In this document: positions 19,913 to 27,929 of the stretch, in pieces
Numbering within the stretch: the first letter of the stretch is position 1
Layout: each line of letters starts with the position of its first letter
Assembly: GCF_008370255.1 (NCBI RefSeq)
Contig: NZ_SEUI01000003.1
Location: 299,580-337,529, forward strand
Direction of reading: 5' to 3'
DNA from: Pseudoalteromonas sp. FUC4
Lineage (GTDB): Bacteria; Pseudomonadota; Gammaproteobacteria; Enterobacterales; Alteromonadaceae
Length of the DNA: 37,950 nucleotides
Position numbers and translations under genes: made by a program
The notes under the pieces: model-generated
The model's input: only the letters and a program-made list of their open reading frames with translations
The model's database searches: none
Told to the model about the DNA's origin: nothing

Positions 19913-20812
19913 TTAAATAGGTATATCCAAAGGTGCTAAGTTTTCCAGTGCACGTTTTTTCAAAATAATATCTTTAATAAGTGGAGTAAGCACCAGCTCC
20001 ATAGCTAAGCCCATTTTGCCCCCTGGTACTACAAGCGTATTAATACGAGACATAAAACTGCCTTCGATCATCCGTAAATAATAAGGAAAATCAACATCAT
20101 CAATACCCCTAAAACGAATAACTACAAAGCTTTCATCAAGAGATGGAATATCTTTGGCGCTAAATGGGTTTGATGTATCAACAGTCGGCACGCGCTGAAA
20201 ATTAATATGGGTACGAGAAAACTGTGGGGTAATATGATTTATATAGTCATCCATACTGCGCACAATAGAGCCCATAACCGCTTCGCGAGAATGGCCTCGT
20301 TCGGATGTATCGCGTATTAATTTTTGAATCCACTCAAGGTTAATAATTGGAACCATGCCTATTAATAAATCGACATGCTTTGCCACGTCTACATCTTGAT
20401 CAACTACACCACCGTGTAATCCTTCATAAAACAAAATGTCAGTATTATGATCAAGATCTTGCCAAGGTGTAAATGTACCTGGTAATTGATTGTACGGAAC
20501 GGCTTCATCAAAGGTGTGTAAGTAGCGGCGTAACTTTCCTTGACCTGTTTCGCTATAGTTTTCAAACAACGTTTTTAAAGCGCCAAAGTCATTGGCCTCT
20601 CGGCCAAAGTAACTAATATGCTTACCTTCTTGTTGTGCCTCTCGAACTTTTTTATCCATTTCTGGGCGAGTGTAACGATGAAAGCTATCTCCTTCGACAA
20701 AAGCCGCTTGAATATTAAGGCTACGGAAAATATGTTTAATTGCATTCGTTGTGGTGGTTGTACCCGCACCAGATGAACCCGTAATCGCAATAATAGGATT
20801 TTTAGCTGACAT
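19913..20812 (-). CDS. prkB: Phosphoribulokinase-family kinase (PrkB type)
   Basis: The 299-residue product has the P-loop GSSGAGTT (residues 12-19), FVEGDSFHRYTRPEMD, a YFGREANDF segment, FYEGLHGGVVDQDVDVAKHVDLLIGMVPIINLEWIQKL, and a basic loop RDTSERGHSREAVMGSI. These are the known landmarks of bacterial phosphoribulokinases, which phosphorylate ribulose 5-phosphate. Nothing else from the Calvin cycle is in view, and E. coli and many heterotrophs carry this PrkB form, whose substrate in them is not settled. AGAG precedes the ATG. It is divergent from the next gene, with 157 bases between the starts. Confidence 0.88.
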   Translation of the reverse strand: MSAKNPIIAITGSSGAGTTTTTNAIKHIFRSLNIQAAFVEGDSFHRYTRPEMDKKVREAQQEGKHISYFGREANDFGALKTLFENYSETGQGKLRRYLHTFDEAVPYNQLPGTFTPWQDLDHNTDILFYEGLHGGVVDQDVDVAKHVDLLIGMVPIINLEWIQKLIRDTSERGHSREAVMGSIVRSMDDYINHITPQFSRTHINFQRVPTVDTSNPFSAKDIPSLDESFVVIRFRGIDDVDFPYYLRMIEGSFMSRINTLVVPGGKMGLAMELVLTPLIKDIILKKRALENLAPLDIPI

Positions 20813-20969
20813 GTTAATTCTCTTTTTTAGGACCAGGTTTTATAACCAGACTAAACTTAACATTATTTTAAGTCGTTTGGGTATCTTAAGAGTTGACTGA
20901 CTTAGCTCAAGTGACGCCATCAGCAAATAACGTTATCATGAGGTGCTTAAAATTAAAACGAGAGAAAGC

Positions 20970-21845
20970 ATGAAACTTATTAAACCATTACTTGGATTAT
21001 TTTCTATAGCAGCACTGAGTCCAATAGTGGTGCAGGCTAGCATGCCAAAAAGCCAAGTATTACTTGCTGATTTAAATACACCTTTCGGGGTACAAGTTAG
21101 TATAGTGAGCGATAAAAATAGTTATAACAACCAACCGCACTTAACAAGTACAGGTTTATACTTTACTCATGAAGTAATTAATAAAGGGCAGAGCCAAACT
21201 GATATTGCTTATTATGATTTCACGTCAAAAAAAGTTACCAATATAACTAACTCTCCCGTAAGCGAATATTCACCAACAGTTATGCCAAGTGGTGATGCGA
21301 TATCAGCAATTGTTGTAGAAGCTGACGGTAAGCAAAAATTGTGGCAATACCCACTCAAAAGTGAAGATGCGCCAAGTCGTATTTTTGATTGGATTGAACC
21401 TGTTGGATACCATGCATGGGGTGTTCAAAATGATTTAGTGATGTTTATTTTAGGAAAGCCTCACACTCTTCAATATACTTCTGTTGCACAGGCGAAGGGG
21501 GAAATAGCTGCCAGTAATATTGGCCGAACGCTTATTTATAACAACTCAATGGCTGCATTTTTATTTAGTTACACTAAAAACGAGCAACACATTTTAGCGA
21601 GTTTTAATCCACAAGATAAACAGGTTGAAGACCTATTAAGGTTACCGGCTCAAGTTCAAGATTTTATTTTAAAAGATAATACGACCATTGCTTATGCTAT
21701 TAAAAACCGCGTTTATCAGCGTAAACTTGATGGAAGTGATGAAGTATCGCAATGGCTTAATTTAAGCACCTACTGCGAAACAAATATAACAAGAATGAGT
21801 TACAACAATGAAAAACTCGCTTTTGTATGTGATATAACAAAGTAA
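20970..21845 (+). CDS. Exported TolB/WD40-like propeller protein, function unknown
   Basis: From the ATG at 20970, which has GAGA upstream, the product is 291 residues; a GTG nine codons earlier would add charged residues before the signal peptide. Residues 1-23 form a Sec signal peptide (MKLIKPLLGLFSIAALSPIVVQA). The mature protein has repeated strands of the type found in PD40/TolB-like propellers, such as LTSTGLYFTHEV, SQTDIAYYDFTSKKVTNIT, YSPTVMPSGDAISAIVV and KQKLWQYPL. Such proteins are periplasmic and often bind partners. I do not recognise a specific family. The gene stands alone. Confidence 0.7.
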   Translation: MKLIKPLLGLFSIAALSPIVVQASMPKSQVLLADLNTPFGVQVSIVSDKNSYNNQPHLTSTGLYFTHEVINKGQSQTDIAYYDFTSKKVTNITNSPVSEYSPTVMPSGDAISAIVVEADGKQKLWQYPLKSEDAPSRIFDWIEPVGYHAWGVQNDLVMFILGKPHTLQYTSVAQAKGEIAASNIGRTLIYNNSMAAFLFSYTKNEQHILASFNPQDKQVEDLLRLPAQVQDFILKDNTTIAYAIKNRVYQRKLDGSDEVSQWLNLSTYCETNITRMSYNNEKLAFVCDITK

Positions 21846-21920
21846 AGCAGACAAATAAATTCAGATTTTATTGTGTGTATGCGTTAATCTAATACGCAAA
21901 TTAACTAATAGGGATTACAC

Positions 21921-22286
21921 GTGGCTTATAGTGCAGACGAGCTGACAGAACAGCTTATTAAATTACAGTGTAGAAGTAATTTTAAAATTAAAAACATTGC
22001 AGAGTACATGTTAGTAAACTCTAAAGAAGCATTTTATACTCACAGCGAAAGCGGCAAGGGTAAAATAGTAATTCGCCCGGCATTTGAAGTATTTAGCGAT
22101 GATTTTAATGATATTGATGGCGTAACGCGTGCGCAAGGGTATTTTCATAGCAGCGAGATGACACGCTTTCCTACGCGCATTTTTAAAAGCGCTCAACCTA
22201 TTCACTATGGTGTGGCATTTAAAATAAATTCTGAGCAAGCAGCCAAAGACTTTATAGCCAAGCTAACTATGATTATTGGTGGTTAA
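21921..22286 (+). CDS. Hypothetical small protein, 121 residues
   Basis: The frame opens with GTG (21921) behind TAGGG at a good distance. The product is soluble, with no signal peptide or membrane segment, and has mixed helix and strand character: an N-terminal helix (SADELTEQLIKLQ), a central strand region (KIVIRPAFEVF), and a C-terminal helix (SEQAAKDFIAKLTMII). I do not recognise the family. It lies between two plus/minus convergent units and ends before a strong hairpin terminator. Codon usage looks like its neighbours, supporting a real gene. Confidence 0.7.
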   Translation: MAYSADELTEQLIKLQCRSNFKIKNIAEYMLVNSKEAFYTHSESGKGKIVIRPAFEVFSDDFNDIDGVTRAQGYFHSSEMTRFPTRIFKSAQPIHYGVAFKINSEQAAKDFIAKLTMIIGG

Positions 22287-22329
22287 TAAAAGGCTTAGTT
22301 AAGCAAAAGCTTGGTTAAGATACTTACTA

Positions 22330-22362
22330 AAAAGCCGCTGAGTTTAATACTCAGCGGCTTTT
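22330..22362. terminator. Bidirectional intrinsic terminator
   Basis: A 14-base perfect stem, AAAAGCCGCTGAGT (22330-22343) pairing with ACTCAGCGGCTTTT (22349-22362), encloses a TTAAT loop. It sits between the convergent small gene and the aminopeptidase and can serve both. Confidence 0.9.
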
Positions 22363-22391
22363 GTATTTTTATAGCTGTATGAATCTAAGCG

Positions 22392-24965
22392 TTACTTACT
22401 TTTTAAGAAGCTATTAACCGATTCAAGTTCACGTGTTTTAAGCGCAATACAATCATTAGTACTTTCTTCAAGCTTACTTAATGTACGCGCGTAACCGGCC
22501 ACATCGGCTACTTTTTCGTTAAAAAAGGCTTTTGTTTTAGCTAAGCTTTCGGCATTACAACTCGCAGTTGTAAAGTACGGCAAGTTAGGAATAAAGAAAG
22601 GCGGTAAGCTTGCGGTTACTTTATCGTAGTTACTGTAAACCCAATCAATAAATAACGCTTGGCGCTCATCTGTATAACTCTGACCAGATAAAATAGTGCG
22701 CATATCAGATGCCGTTACTTCATCCGTTAAGCTATAAGCGAGTACTGCTTTTTGTAACTCAGGTTTACCAAAAAATCCCATTGCAGCAAGCATGTTAGTG
22801 CGTACTTGTGGATCTTTAGTTGTTTTAAACGTAGTCATGAATTGATCAAGCAGTGCTTTATCACCATGATAAGCAGCAAGTGTTAAGTATGTTCCTGCTA
22901 AGTAAGGGTCTACTTTTTGTGGATCATTTAAATAAACTTGCGTTTGTTCTTTTGCCTTTTTGATTACGCTTTGATCTTCACCATCAAAACCTAAGCGTGA
23001 CACAACGGCCGCACGAAGTTGTGCAATAGCACCGTCTTCTCCAGCTTTAGCTTCTAGGCCATATTTTTTAGCCGCAGGCGTTACTGCACCGCGAATAAAT
23101 TCAGGCCATAAATCTTTATTGCTATCGTCTTTAAAAGTGCGTTGTTGTGATACCAAGTAACCTAGTGCGGTATTTGCTACGCGAGGGTGGCTATCGCTTA
23201 CGAATACTTCAAGAGTTTGCATTAATTTAGCTGCAGATATAACACCAGCATCAAGTAGTGCGTCAGTAGCCGATAACAACGCCAAGCGTTCACGGTCACT
23301 CAGTACGCTTGGCGCCTTTTTAACAAGTGCGCTAAATTGTGCATCATCCATTACCCAGCGATAGTAGCCTAGTGCACCCTGATCTGGATAAATCCACTCT
23401 GGTTCAAAGTCTAAACCTAGTGTTTGGCTTTGTTTATTAAGTAATACGTTTGCTGTTTTTACTTTATCGCCAGCACCATATTTAATTGCAACTGGTACAT
23501 TCCATAACTGCTCTGGCGCATCAACGCCTGCGTTTACAAAGCGGCTTTGTGAAATAGTTACTTTGCTACCTTGTTGAGTTACTTTAACGAGCGGGAAAGA
23601 AGATTGCTCAATAAACGATTTTAAAACACTCGCTACGTCTTTATTTGATGCTTTACCCAGTGCTTCCCATAAGTCGGCCGCTTCTGCGTTTTTATACGAA
23701 AACTCTTTTAAGTAGCTTTGTATACCTTTTTGAAATGCATCTTCGCCAATCCAATTTTCGACCATAGCAAGTACTGAGCTACCTTTACTGTAAGCAAGAC
23801 CTAAACCATCCATAATGTCGGCTTCGGTTTTAATTGGCTTACGAATAGGCTTAGTACTTAAACGTGCATCAAGTGCCATTACGTTGTTTTGTGGTAAGTC
23901 TAAGTGCGATTCAAACTCAGGGTTAAGCTGCTTAGTAATTTTTGCAGCCATCCAGCTAGCAAATGCTTCGTTTAACCATAAGTCATTCCACCATTTCATG
24001 GTTACTAAATTACCGTACCATTGGTGAGCAAGTTCATGAGCAATAATTGATACATTACGCTGTTTTTTACTGCGGGTTGCGGCAGCTAAATCAACTAATA
24101 AAATATCTTCTCGGTAGGTTACTAAGCCGGAGTTCTCCATTGCGCCAAATGGAAACTCTGGAACTGCTACTGAGTCTAATTTTTTGTAAACGTAAGGAAT
24201 ACCAAAATACGCTTCAAGTGCGCCCAGTACTTTTGGCATGTTTTCTTTTGCATATTCAGCTAAGTGAATTTTACCTTGAGGGGTAATTACACGGCCAGGA
24301 ATTGGCATGCCTTTAATATCTAATTCTTCAAACGGGCCAACAGCCATAGCGACTAAGTATGAAGGGATTGGCGGCGTTTTATCAAAATAGTGTGTGGTCA
24401 TATCGCCATTAACTGTTGTTTTTAGCTCAGGCGTATTTGAATATACTTTTTGTGATGTAGGCGCAGTGATTGTTAGCTGAAATGGAATTTTGTAACTTGG
24501 CTCGTCAAAAACTGGAAATGCACGTCGTGCATCACTCATTTCAAATTGAGTAAATAAGTAAGGTGTACCTTGATCTAATGTTTTGTATAAACCAACGCTT
24601 TGACGATTATATGGCGCTGAAAAATCAACTTTAAGTGTGTATTTACCCGGTTGAATTTGCTCATCACAACTAAATTTAACTTTGCCCGTTTTAAGCATTT
24701 CGTTGTTTAAATCACAGTTTTCTTCACCAAGCAGTTGCGCCATTTTAACAGCATAAGCTACGCCATTTAACTCAATGTATTTTGTTGGTTTTAGTACTTC
24801 TAGGGAAATCTCTGTCATCCCTGTAAATGTATCTTGGCTCGGGTCGAGTGTTAACGACACCTGTTGTGAACTTGGTTTTGCGAGTTTTTCAATAACGAAT
24901 TCGTTAGCGTTTGCAGCACCCATTGCCAAAGCAACGCTCACTGTTAAGAGGCTTTTAAGAAACAT
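22392..24965 (-). CDS. Exported M1-family zinc aminopeptidase (aminopeptidase N-like)
   Basis: M1 aminopeptidases cleave N-terminal residues from peptides. The 857-residue product begins with a signal peptide (MFLKSLLTVSVALAMGAANA, residues 1-20), so it is probably periplasmic or secreted, unlike cytoplasmic E. coli PepN. The exopeptidase motif GAMEN is at 274-278 and the zinc site HELAH at 310-314, with the third ligand E333 in NEAFA. After the catalytic domain comes a long C-terminal helical region (ERAP1-like) ending near residue 850. AGGGATC precedes the ATG. A role in peptide feeding in a marine heterotroph is inferred. Confidence 0.93.
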   Translation of the reverse strand: MFLKSLLTVSVALAMGAANANEFVIEKLAKPSSQQVSLTLDPSQDTFTGMTEISLEVLKPTKYIELNGVAYAVKMAQLLGEENCDLNNEMLKTGKVKFSCDEQIQPGKYTLKVDFSAPYNRQSVGLYKTLDQGTPYLFTQFEMSDARRAFPVFDEPSYKIPFQLTITAPTSQKVYSNTPELKTTVNGDMTTHYFDKTPPIPSYLVAMAVGPFEELDIKGMPIPGRVITPQGKIHLAEYAKENMPKVLGALEAYFGIPYVYKKLDSVAVPEFPFGAMENSGLVTYREDILLVDLAAATRSKKQRNVSIIAHELAHQWYGNLVTMKWWNDLWLNEAFASWMAAKITKQLNPEFESHLDLPQNNVMALDARLSTKPIRKPIKTEADIMDGLGLAYSKGSSVLAMVENWIGEDAFQKGIQSYLKEFSYKNAEAADLWEALGKASNKDVASVLKSFIEQSSFPLVKVTQQGSKVTISQSRFVNAGVDAPEQLWNVPVAIKYGAGDKVKTANVLLNKQSQTLGLDFEPEWIYPDQGALGYYRWVMDDAQFSALVKKAPSVLSDRERLALLSATDALLDAGVISAAKLMQTLEVFVSDSHPRVANTALGYLVSQQRTFKDDSNKDLWPEFIRGAVTPAAKKYGLEAKAGEDGAIAQLRAAVVSRLGFDGEDQSVIKKAKEQTQVYLNDPQKVDPYLAGTYLTLAAYHGDKALLDQFMTTFKTTKDPQVRTNMLAAMGFFGKPELQKAVLAYSLTDEVTASDMRTILSGQSYTDERQALFIDWVYSNYDKVTASLPPFFIPNLPYFTTASCNAESLAKTKAFFNEKVADVAGYARTLSKLEESTNDCIALKTRELESVNSFLKSK

Positions 24966-25113
24966 AGTGATCCCTAGATTGTTGTTGTTAGAAACGACCC
25001 TAAATAGGCTTTTTTATGCTCATATAATTAGGGGGTTGGATATCCTAACAGTTTTTTTTAATAGAGTAATTGATTATAACGGTGACTTTAAGGGGAAATA
25101 GTAACAAAGTTTG

Positions 25114-25794
25114 TCAGTGGCTTTCGCGTGCTATAAAGCGTTGCCAATGCAGGTGTGAGTTAATAATACGTATTTGTTGGACAACGGTATTTAATAAGTG
25201 GGTATCGTTAAATACATCGTGTGGATACTCGTTAAAACCCATCAAGTAATTAAATGCGTCTTTAGAGTTGGCTTGTAGAGCGTATATACGAACTTGTTGC
25301 TCAAAGTTAAGACGAAGACTGCTTATTGCTGTTTTCATACCAAGTTGATCAACGTTTGGTATATCACATTTTTGCAGATAACCGGCTCGCTCACCTTCAC
25401 CTGAAAACCAAATACGGACTTTTTCACTGTATCTGCCAGTTTTAGCAGGTAAGTCGAACATTAATCTGTGTTGATTTTTTGATTTTATAAACGCTATATA
25501 TTCATTAAATCCAGCATCTATAACTGCCTGATGTACAGGGACTAAACGAGGTTTTATTTTACCGTGGGTATGAAAATTAAAACATAATACATTTTTTTCA
25601 AAAGACAGATCATCAAGCGTTAAGTAACCAACCTCATCGCTATAAGCACCACTGTAATATGCTATTAACGGAAGCCAAAAATGCCAGTGTTTTGGTTGCT
25701 CGCGTGCAACTTTAAAATCACCGTATATATATCCATTATAAAGAGTGTGCAGTTCCATGGCTGAAAAGGGCCGGCGACCAAGATGGGTTTTCAA
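25114..25794 (-). CDS. Tyrosine-recombinase-like protein lacking catalytic residues
   Basis: The 226-residue frame starts with TTG at 25794 behind AAGG. It aligns in my reading with the catalytic domain of phage integrases: RRPFSAMELHTLYNGYIYG (7-25), HWHFWLPLIAYYSGAYSDEVGYLTLDDL (36-63; integrases read SGARxxEI at this place) and RLVPVHQAVIDAGFNEYI (83-100). The first catalytic Arg is replaced by Y51. The HSxRH box appears as S158-S-L-R161-L162, so both histidines are lost. No nucleophilic Tyr is evident in the last 35 residues, and the N-terminal core-binding domain is absent. The frame is long and open, so it may be exapted rather than a fresh pseudogene. Confidence 0.65.
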   Translation of the reverse strand: MKTHLGRRPFSAMELHTLYNGYIYGDFKVAREQPKHWHFWLPLIAYYSGAYSDEVGYLTLDDLSFEKNVLCFNFHTHGKIKPRLVPVHQAVIDAGFNEYIAFIKSKNQHRLMFDLPAKTGRYSEKVRIWFSGEGERAGYLQKCDIPNVDQLGMKTAISSLRLNFEQQVRIYALQANSKDAFNYLMGFNEYPHDVFNDTHLLNTVVQQIRIINSHLHWQRFIARESH

Positions 25795-25831
25795 CGTAAT
25801 ACCTTGAAAATAATGATGTGTTTTATTTTAT

Positions 25832-25863
25832 ACCCAACTAGCAGTAGATGCTAGTCGGGTTTT
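25832..25863. terminator. Hairpin, possible terminator downstream of the DUF2750 gene
   Basis: ACCCAACTAGCA (25832-25843) pairs with TGCTAGTCGGGT (25849-25860) around a GTAGA loop, with one A/C mismatch. It lies just past the stop of the minus-strand DUF2750 gene. The better T-run (TTTT, 25860-25863) is on the plus strand; on the minus strand the sequence after the stem is only AT-rich, so efficiency in the gene direction is uncertain. Confidence 0.55.
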
Positions 25864-25893
25864 ATCCGCTTTTAGAGTAAAGCGTATAAAGTA

Positions 25894-26244
25894 TTATTCA
25901 CTTAGTGCGCGAGCTAAACCTGTAGGTTCAATCTCTACACATACTTGGTCGTCATTCCAATTGATGCCAACAAGTGCGTTATCTTCGTTTAAGTCTTCAA
26001 CCCATGCGTCTAAAAACTCATCTAGGTTTATTTCTACTGGGCTATAATCTTTCCATTCTTCTTTACACTGTGCTTTAGCTGCTGCTTCACTTTCCCACAG
26101 CAGCAGTACATCAGTTTCGTCAAATTGGTTAGAATCGCACACTACAAAGCCATTATCTTCTGCACCAAGTGCCCAAATTACTTCGCTAACACGTACTTTT
26201 TCTACGAAGCTAACTAGTTGTGATTCAATTTCGATATCGCTCAT
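25894..26244 (-). CDS. DUF2750 domain protein
   Basis: The 116-residue acidic, soluble product contains VEKVRVSEVIWALGAEDNGF, DETDVLLLWESEAAAKAQC, EEWKDYSPVEINLDEFLDAWVEDL and a closing LVGINWNDDQVCVEIEP. This succession (a W-x-L-x-x-x-x-GF start, an FW-type strand, a helix with cysteine, the LDEFLxxW helix and a final VGxNW strand) matches what I know of DUF2750, a family of unknown function common in gammaproteobacteria. A weak AAAAGGGTA-type site precedes the ATG. It lies 17 bases after the glutathione S-transferase gene, so co-transcription is likely. Confidence 0.75.
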   Translation of the reverse strand: MSDIEIESQLVSFVEKVRVSEVIWALGAEDNGFVVCDSNQFDETDVLLLWESEAAAKAQCKEEWKDYSPVEINLDEFLDAWVEDLNEDNALVGINWNDDQVCVEIEPTGLARALSE

Positions 26245-26261
26245 GTGTTTACCCTTTTAAA

Positions 26262-26840
26262 TTAGTGACGAGGATTAGTGTCTATTGCTGCTTGACGCTC
26301 ACCATATTGCTTATGAAAAGCAACAAGCTCTGAATACTGACTAAAGTCAGTTAATTCACGAAAGCAAATCCAATCAAGTAGGCAGTATAAACTGATGTTG
26401 AGGTATTCACAGCTTTTAAATTCTTCATCGCTTAAATGGGTATTTAAAAAGCTTAATGTTTGCTCAATTCGTTCGTTTTGCAGGTTAAAAAATAATTTGT
26501 CGCTTTTGGTGTCAAACCCAGAGCGTTTACATAACACCATCTCTACTAGCGAATCGTTACAGGCATTTATAGTCGTAAGTAAGTGCTCTTGAGGCCAAGT
26601 CAGTTTTGATTGACCTGTTTTTTCAAGTAAATAGCGTAATATAGAATTAGAGTCACTAAGTGTTAAGTCGCCATCTACCAAAATCGGGATTTTTCGGGCT
26701 GGGTTTTTACTGGCCATGGTAGGGCGGTCTTGATCAGAAAATATGTCTAAACTTATAAGTTCTAGCTTGCAGTCGTTTTCTTGCGCCCAAATTCTAATTC
26801 GACGTACGTAAGGTGAAGGTACAGAACCAATTAATTGCAT
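26262..26840 (-). CDS. Glutathione S-transferase family protein
   Basis: The ATG at 26840 is preceded by GGAG at six bases and gives 192 residues; an upstream in-frame codon at 26864 falls inside the preceding terminator hairpin and is rejected. The N-terminal thioredoxin-like domain has the SPYVRRIRIW segment (residues 9-18) holding the likely active-site Ser, the cis-proline block KIPILVDGDLTLSDSNSI (P52; the usual ESxAI reads DSNSI), and a C-terminal all-helical domain. GSTs conjugate or reduce substrates with glutathione; the substrate here is unknown. Confidence 0.85.
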   Translation of the reverse strand: MQLIGSVPSPYVRRIRIWAQENDCKLELISLDIFSDQDRPTMASKNPARKIPILVDGDLTLSDSNSILRYLLEKTGQSKLTWPQEHLLTTINACNDSLVEMVLCKRSGFDTKSDKLFFNLQNERIEQTLSFLNTHLSDEEFKSCEYLNISLYCLLDWICFRELTDFSQYSELVAFHKQYGERQAAIDTNPRH

Positions 26841-26853
26841 AATTACTCCATAA

Positions 26854-26875
26854 AAAAGCCGCATAAGCGGCTTTT
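26854..26875 (-). terminator. Intrinsic terminator after ppiC
   Basis: AAAAGCCGC (26854-26862) and GCGGCTTTT (26867-26875) form a nine-base perfect stem with an ATAA loop. On the minus strand the stem ends in a T-run. It lies between the ppiC stop and the ribosome binding site of the GST gene, so it ends ppiC transcription. It can also act on the plus strand, though no plus gene is upstream. Confidence 0.8.
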
Positions 26876-26904
26876 ATAAAATGTTACTTACAGTACAGTT
26901 AAAT

Positions 26905-27186
26905 TTATTCTGAACGGCTAGTAACTTCAAGTAAATGATAACCAAATTGAGTTTGTACAGGGCCTTGAACTTGGTTAATTGGCGCAGAAAACACAACTTT
27001 ATCAAACTCTGGAACCATCATACCAGGGCCAAACTCACCAAGAGCACCGCCATCCTGACCTGATGGACAATTAGAATGTGCTTTTGCTAATTCAGCAAAG
27101 TCTTCGCCTTGCTCAATTTTTGTTTTTAAGTCTAAGCATTGTGCTTCACTGTCTACAAGTATATGTCGTGCGCTTGCTACTGTCAT
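26905..27186 (-). CDS. ppiC: Peptidyl-prolyl cis-trans isomerase PpiC (parvulin)
   Basis: PpiC speeds proline isomerisation during protein folding. The ATG at 27186 has GGGAG six bases upstream and gives 93 residues, the same as E. coli parvulin; a TTG four codons upstream is rejected because it overlaps that site. The single rotamase domain shows ASARHILVDS with the active-site His, FAELAKAHSNCPSGQDGGALGEFGPGMM, VPEFDKVVFS and QFGYHLLEVTSR, all diagnostic. There is no signal peptide, so it is cytoplasmic. Confidence 0.95.
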   Translation of the reverse strand: MTVASARHILVDSEAQCLDLKTKIEQGEDFAELAKAHSNCPSGQDGGALGEFGPGMMVPEFDKVVFSAPINQVQGPVQTQFGYHLLEVTSRSE

Positions 27187-27272
27187 AAAATCTCCCAAAT
27201 ATAGTGTGGTGTTTTTTTAACCTAATTGAAATGTCATTCTAGTTAGTTTCAACTAATTGTACCAGTATAAAC

Positions 27273-27848
27273 TTATTTTTCAGAAAGCGCAGTTTCAATT
27301 GCTGCAATCATTTGCTCTGAATCAGGTGCTGCTTTGCTGTTAAACCGTAAAACCGTCTCACGATCAGCAGACACTAAATACTTATAAAAGTTCCAATTTG
27401 GAGAGCTAGTTTGCTCATTCAAATATTTAAAAATTGGATTCGCTTTACTACCACGCACTTCGCTTGTAGCAAACATAGGGAAGGTTACACCATAATTTAC
27501 AAAGCATACTTTTGCAGTTTCTTTTTCACTATCCTCTTCTTGAAAAAAATCATCAGAAGGGAAACCTAATACGACTAAACCTTGTTCTTTGTATTGTTGA
27601 TATAGCGCTTCAAGGCCTTTAAATTGGGGTGTAAAACCACAGTTACTTGCCGTGTTTACTATTAATAAAGGCTTATTTTTAAATTGGCATAAATTAATAG
27701 ATTCTTTTGAGCGAAGCTTTCGAATATCGACATTGGTAAAATCTTGACAGTCTTGGGTAGAGGTTTGGTTAATAGTTGATGATGTTTCAGCGTGGAGTGG
27801 GGCATTAATAAATAAAGCCATTAATCCTATTATAATTTTTTTTAGCAT
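27273..27848 (-). CDS. Exported glutathione peroxidase-family protein (Cys type)
   Basis: The ATG at 27848 follows AGGTAA and starts a signal peptide (MLKKIIIGLMALFINAPLHA, residues 1-20), so the 191-residue product is probably periplasmic. The peroxidatic Cys is C70 in VNTASNCGFTPQF, and W152-N153 (NWNF) completes part of the known catalytic set. The FPxNQF segment that normally carries the catalytic Gln reads FPSDDF (97-101), so that residue is replaced. C115 (VCFVNYG) may act as resolving cysteine, suggesting thioredoxin-type rather than glutathione use; that is inference. Confidence 0.87.
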   Translation of the reverse strand: MLKKIIIGLMALFINAPLHAETSSTINQTSTQDCQDFTNVDIRKLRSKESINLCQFKNKPLLIVNTASNCGFTPQFKGLEALYQQYKEQGLVVLGFPSDDFFQEEDSEKETAKVCFVNYGVTFPMFATSEVRGSKANPIFKYLNEQTSSPNWNFYKYLVSADRETVLRFNSKAAPDSEQMIAAIETALSEK

Positions 27849-27929
27849 TACATTACCTAAACTTTTCAATTGTTTGATTGGATAATCATACGCTAATATG
27901 AAACAAATTGATCAACCTTTGAATGACCT

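Noticed and set aside
24775..25101. Plus-strand frame over the aminopeptidase start and its upstream gap
   Set aside because: Mostly antisense to the signal peptide and N-terminus of the aminopeptidase, with no recognisable protein features.
25114..25863. Prophage or integrative element around the integrase-like gene
   Set aside because: No flanking direct repeats, tRNA gene, phage genes or composition shift are seen; neighbours are ordinary chromosomal genes.
25894..26244. Assignment of the small acidic protein as RraB (RNase E inhibitor)
   Set aside because: RraB is also small and acidic, but the W-A-L-G, LDEFLDAW and VGINW segments fit DUF2750 better.
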